Positions 5,815-8,248 of a stretch of 8,248 nucleotides of DNA are shown in pieces. Below the pieces are notes generated by a model. That model made no database searches. It was not told the DNA's origin and saw only the letters and a list, made by a program, of their open reading frames with translations. Origin of the DNA: Fimbriimonadales bacterium (GTDB taxonomy: Bacteria; Armatimonadota; Fimbriimonadia; Fimbriimonadales; ATM1); NCBI GenBank assembly GCA_025922995.1, contig JAICGT010000039.1, forward strand, positions 1 to 8,248, given 5' to 3'. Each line of letters begins with the position of its first letter. The first letter of the stretch is position 1. The translations under genes and the position numbers were made by a program.

Positions 5815-5826
5815 CCGCGCGACGCC
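5815..5826 (+). repeat. 12-bp sequence shared by two promoter regions (copy 2)
   Basis: CCGCGCGACGCC, identical to 1881-1892, ends 6 nt before the TAGTCT hexamer upstream of the 782-residue protein gene. Confidence 0.35.
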
Positions 5827-5832
5827 TTGCGG

Positions 5833-5838
5833 TAGTCT
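5833..5838 (+). promoter_or_regulatory. Candidate -10 hexamer for the 782-residue protein gene
   Basis: TAGTCT (TANNNT) ends 7 nt before the GTG at 5846. No Shine-Dalgarno lies between. The gap after the mlaE-like gene is 36 bp with no terminator, so read-through from the upstream unit is also possible. Confidence 0.35.
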
Positions 5839-5845
5839 GATAAGC

Positions 5846-8194
5846 GTGCGTATTCCAGCTGCGGCATTGCTCCTCGCCGCGTTTACTGTTTCACTCTGCC
5901 AGACTTCCGGCTCCCATGGCGGCGCCACCTGGTCCGTTACTCCGTCCCGCGCTCTCGATTGGGGCGGCAAGCCTTACATGCCCGTCGGCTACCGCATTCC
6001 CGCACAAGCGGATGCGCTTGCGAAGGCTCGAACTGCCGGAGTCAAAGACCTTATTCTCGATTTCGGCATGGCGACCGACCTGAAGTCGATCGCGGCGGCT
6101 GCCGAAGCCGACGGCATTCGCTATCTCGTGTCGTTGGCTGATCCTGCGCCTCTCGCACCGGCGTTCGTTGTGGACCCGGCGGGCTATCGCATCGACAAAG
6201 TGGACCCGCGCGCCGACATTCGCATTCCCATGCCGCGCGCGCGCTCCGTGTTTTATTTGATTTTGAATCCGAACGACTATTCGATTACTTCAAAAGGTTG
6301 GTCGGACGTGGTCGATGGCGTTGCTCGCCTCACGCTTTCTTTGCCGGCGAGCGATGCGGGTTACGTCGCGCTGCTTTACCCACGCGTCATCGAATCGTCG
6401 CTGCCCGATTATTGGGAGCTATTGGACAACCGCCGCGATACGATGTTGGCAAAACTGTCGAAGGCACAGCTTGGCCCAGGGCTACGCGGCGTTCTCAATC
6501 CTTTCGGTGATGCGGAGAGCTGGACTTCGGCAAACCGCGATCTCGTCCCCGATTCCGCAATGTTCCGACTGGAATTCGAGGCGTATTTGCAAGAGAAGTA
6601 CAAGACCACCCCCGCTCTTGAAGTCGCTTGGAAACTTACGCGACGCAATATGGACTCGTTTTCAGCCGCAGCGCGTTTAGTTCCTCTGTTTGGCGAGACC
6701 CGCGGCGTCGAGGCGTTCTTCGATCCGGAGACTTCGGACATTCTATATGCATCTCGATTCCAAAACGCTTACTGGAACGACGTACGAACCGTGATCAGCA
6801 CGTCCGCGCTACGCCGCACGGGAAGAATAGCCAAAGCCGTTCGGCAGGTCGTCGACGTGCCGGTGATTTACGAATGGAAAGATTGGTCGGCGGTGCAATA
6901 CCGCGAGAATCCTTCCGGCGACGGCATCGGGATGATCGCGAAGGGCGTGGCGATGGATCCCTTGGAGACGAATGCCGCGGCGACCGCAGCGACGGCGATT
7001 GCGTGGAATTCGAGGAGATGGCTCGTTGCAACTAGCCTCAGCGGCCCTTACGAAAGCGAAAAACAGCTGCGCGATGTAATTACGCAAACCCTCAGCCTCG
7101 GCGCCAAGGCGTGGTTTGTGCGTTGGCGCGATGGCTCTGAAGCAACATGGGTGGCTGCGTTAAACGCCGAAGCTTCACAAAGCCCGACTACTGCCAACGA
7201 AATGCCGCGAGCTATCTTTTATCCGCTGAACGCACGCTATCCGGCAAATACAATGCTGCTGCCAAACAACGTTTGGTGGTTGCCGGTGCCCGTTGCCGGT
7301 GACCGCCTGGACATCGGCCCGAATTACGAGGGCTACCGCATGAAAGCGCCGTTCGGCGAATTCACAGCGCTATGGCGAACGGACGCTCCGACGAAAACAA
7401 AACTTCGATTTACCGACCCTGCGGTCGTGTCGATCCGTAATTACGACGGCAGCCCGGTCGAAATGAAATTGGTCAAGGAAGGTATCGAATTGGTGATCGA
7501 CACATTGCCGGTCATAATCTCAGGCACTGACGAAATGCCTGCTCCCATCGACGCAATCGACCTGCTGCGGGCGGACTTCCGATCGCTTGAAAAAGAAGCC
7601 CAGGCGAAGCGAATCCCCACAGCTAGCACGACGTTCGCTTTCGAGGACGCATTTAGAGGCATGGAACGCAGCCCCGGCGCGGCGTTTGCGAAAATGATCG
7701 ACGTATATCGCGAGCTTACTCTCAAAGTCGCGCCGTATTCGTGGATCGAAGGCGAGTCCACAATCGAAACGAATTTCGGCGAAGCCGCTGTCGATCCTGC
7801 GGCCTCCAACAAACGCGCCCTCGCGCTCGATACTCCGATTAAACCCACGCGGTTGGGCTATTTCGCTAAATACAAGTTCCAGTCTTTGCCTGAAATCGAA
7901 GTCGCGGAAGTCTGGATATCCGCCTCCGTTCCCGAGGAATTGCGTTCGTTCGTGACCGTTTCCGTCGGCGACGTTACTCTTGCCCCTCTAGCCAACCCGC
8001 AGTACTCCGGCGGCGATTATGCTTGGTACAACCTCGGCAAATTAACGCTGAGGAACGGACAGTATGTTCTCACCGTGACCCTTGCCGACAACGCACCCGC
8101 CTACCGGATGAAAATCGATAGCCTTTTAATAACGCCGATTCCATTCAAGCCCGCCGGCCCGCGCATTCCGCGGTACGTGCCGATTATTCGGTAG
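5846..8194 (+). CDS. Large exported protein, glycoside-hydrolase-like with a carbohydrate-binding-like C-terminal module
   Basis: A 782-residue protein with a GTG start and a signal peptide (hydrophobic 4-18). Cys18 is preceded by VSL, a poor lipobox, so Sec export is likelier than lipidation. The N-terminal half (about 30-445) reads like a TIM-barrel glycosidase: DWGGKPYMPVGYR at 38-50 is the usual opening, AGVKDLILDFG (64-74) and IRYLVSLADP (91-100) look like early strands, and FEAYLQEKYKTTPALEVAW at 244-262 recalls GH42-like enzymes. YEWKDW at 342-347 could carry a nucleophile (Glu343). The place where an Asn-Glu acid/base would be expected reads VLNPFGDAESW (216-226), so catalysis is uncertain. 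The middle (about 450-565) looks like beta-sandwich domains. The C-terminus (about 630-765), with WIEGES at 633-638 and a final strand MKIDSLLITP at 755-764, resembles CBM6/35-type modules. The precise family is unknown to me. The role is probably binding or trimming of a polysaccharide outside the cytoplasm. Confidence 0.75.
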   Translation: MRIPAAALLLAAFTVSLCQTSGSHGGATWSVTPSRALDWGGKPYMPVGYRIPAQADALAKARTAGVKDLILDFGMATDLKSIAAAAEADGIRYLVSLADPAPLAPAFVVDPAGYRIDKVDPRADIRIPMPRARSVFYLILNPNDYSITSKGWSDVVDGVARLTLSLPASDAGYVALLYPRVIESSLPDYWELLDNRRDTMLAKLSKAQLGPGLRGVLNPFGDAESWTSANRDLVPDSAMFRLEFEAYLQEKYKTTPALEVAWKLTRRNMDSFSAAARLVPLFGETRGVEAFFDPETSDILYASRFQNAYWNDVRTVISTSALRRTGRIAKAVRQVVDVPVIYEWKDWSAVQYRENPSGDGIGMIAKGVAMDPLETNAAATAATAIAWNSRRWLVATSLSGPYESEKQLRDVITQTLSLGAKAWFVRWRDGSEATWVAALNAEASQSPTTANEMPRAIFYPLNARYPANTMLLPNNVWWLPVPVAGDRLDIGPNYEGYRMKAPFGEFTALWRTDAPTKTKLRFTDPAVVSIRNYDGSPVEMKLVKEGIELVIDTLPVIISGTDEMPAPIDAIDLLRADFRSLEKEAQAKRIPTASTTFAFEDAFRGMERSPGAAFAKMIDVYRELTLKVAPYSWIEGESTIETNFGEAAVDPAASNKRALALDTPIKPTRLGYFAKYKFQSLPEIEVAEVWISASVPEELRSFVTVSVGDVTLAPLANPQYSGGDYAWYNLGKLTLRNGQYVLTVTLADNAPAYRMKIDSLLITPIPFKPAGPRIPRYVPIIR

Positions 8195-8248
8195 CTGAGG
8201 CTCGGGGCGCCACACCAAGTCAATTCTTCCCGTCTCCTGTGTCCCGGG

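Noticed and set aside
5846..5905. Lipoprotein signal in the 782-residue protein
   Set aside because: The residue before Cys18 is Leu, which does not fit the Gly/Ala/Ser rule for the -1 position of a lipobox.
8195..8248. Downstream tail after the last gene
   Set aside because: I find no terminator, promoter or reading frame that can be supported in these 54 bases.

Overview
The window is a compact, roughly 58% GC chromosomal stretch. It carries eight well-supported protein genes, one probable 49-residue gene, and a doubtful 19-codon reading frame at the left edge. I see no rRNA, tRNA, CRISPR, transposase, integrase or phage gene. The gene set (RsgA, DinB-fold protein, DapA, dienelactone-hydrolase-like enzyme, SLBB-HhH ComEA-type protein, MlaE-type permease, large exported glycosidase-like protein) suggests a free-living diderm bacterium. 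Overall style fits an Armatimonadota/Fimbriimonadia-like lineage, but that placement is a guess from general resemblance, not from a marker gene.

Layout. Positions 1-172 hold a strong Shine-Dalgarno followed by a very short reading frame, then an imperfect duplicated, palindrome-rich element that may be a dispersed intergenic repeat. rsgA (173-1216, +, TTG start) follows and overlaps the end of a convergent DinB-family gene (1207-1707, -) by 10 bp. That gene sits 10 bp behind a 49-residue basic protein (1718-1867, -). A short divergent control region (1868-1911) separates this pair from dapA (1912-2817, +). Next come a small exported protein (2853-3647, +) and a clear rho-independent terminator (3669-3705). 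A dienelactone-hydrolase-like gene (3704-4384, -) is divergent from a two-gene unit of comEA-like (4454-5032, +) and mlaE-like (5036-5809, +). The last gene (5846-8194, +) encodes a 782-residue exported protein with a glycoside-hydrolase-like N-terminal half and a carbohydrate-binding-like C-terminal module.

How the parts relate. Most genes are housekeeping or single-gene units with no shared pathway: ribosome maturation (RsgA), lysine/diaminopimelate synthesis (DapA), DNA uptake or envelope attachment (ComEA-like), lipid transport (MlaE-like) and probable polysaccharide handling (782-residue protein). The most notable pattern is in the starts. Five genes that begin a transcription unit have a TANNNT -10-like hexamer only 6-9 nt before the start codon and no clear Shine-Dalgarno, which suggests leaderless or nearly leaderless mRNAs. 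The only perfect Shine-Dalgarno lies in front of the 19-codon frame. I found no convincing new defence or mobile system.
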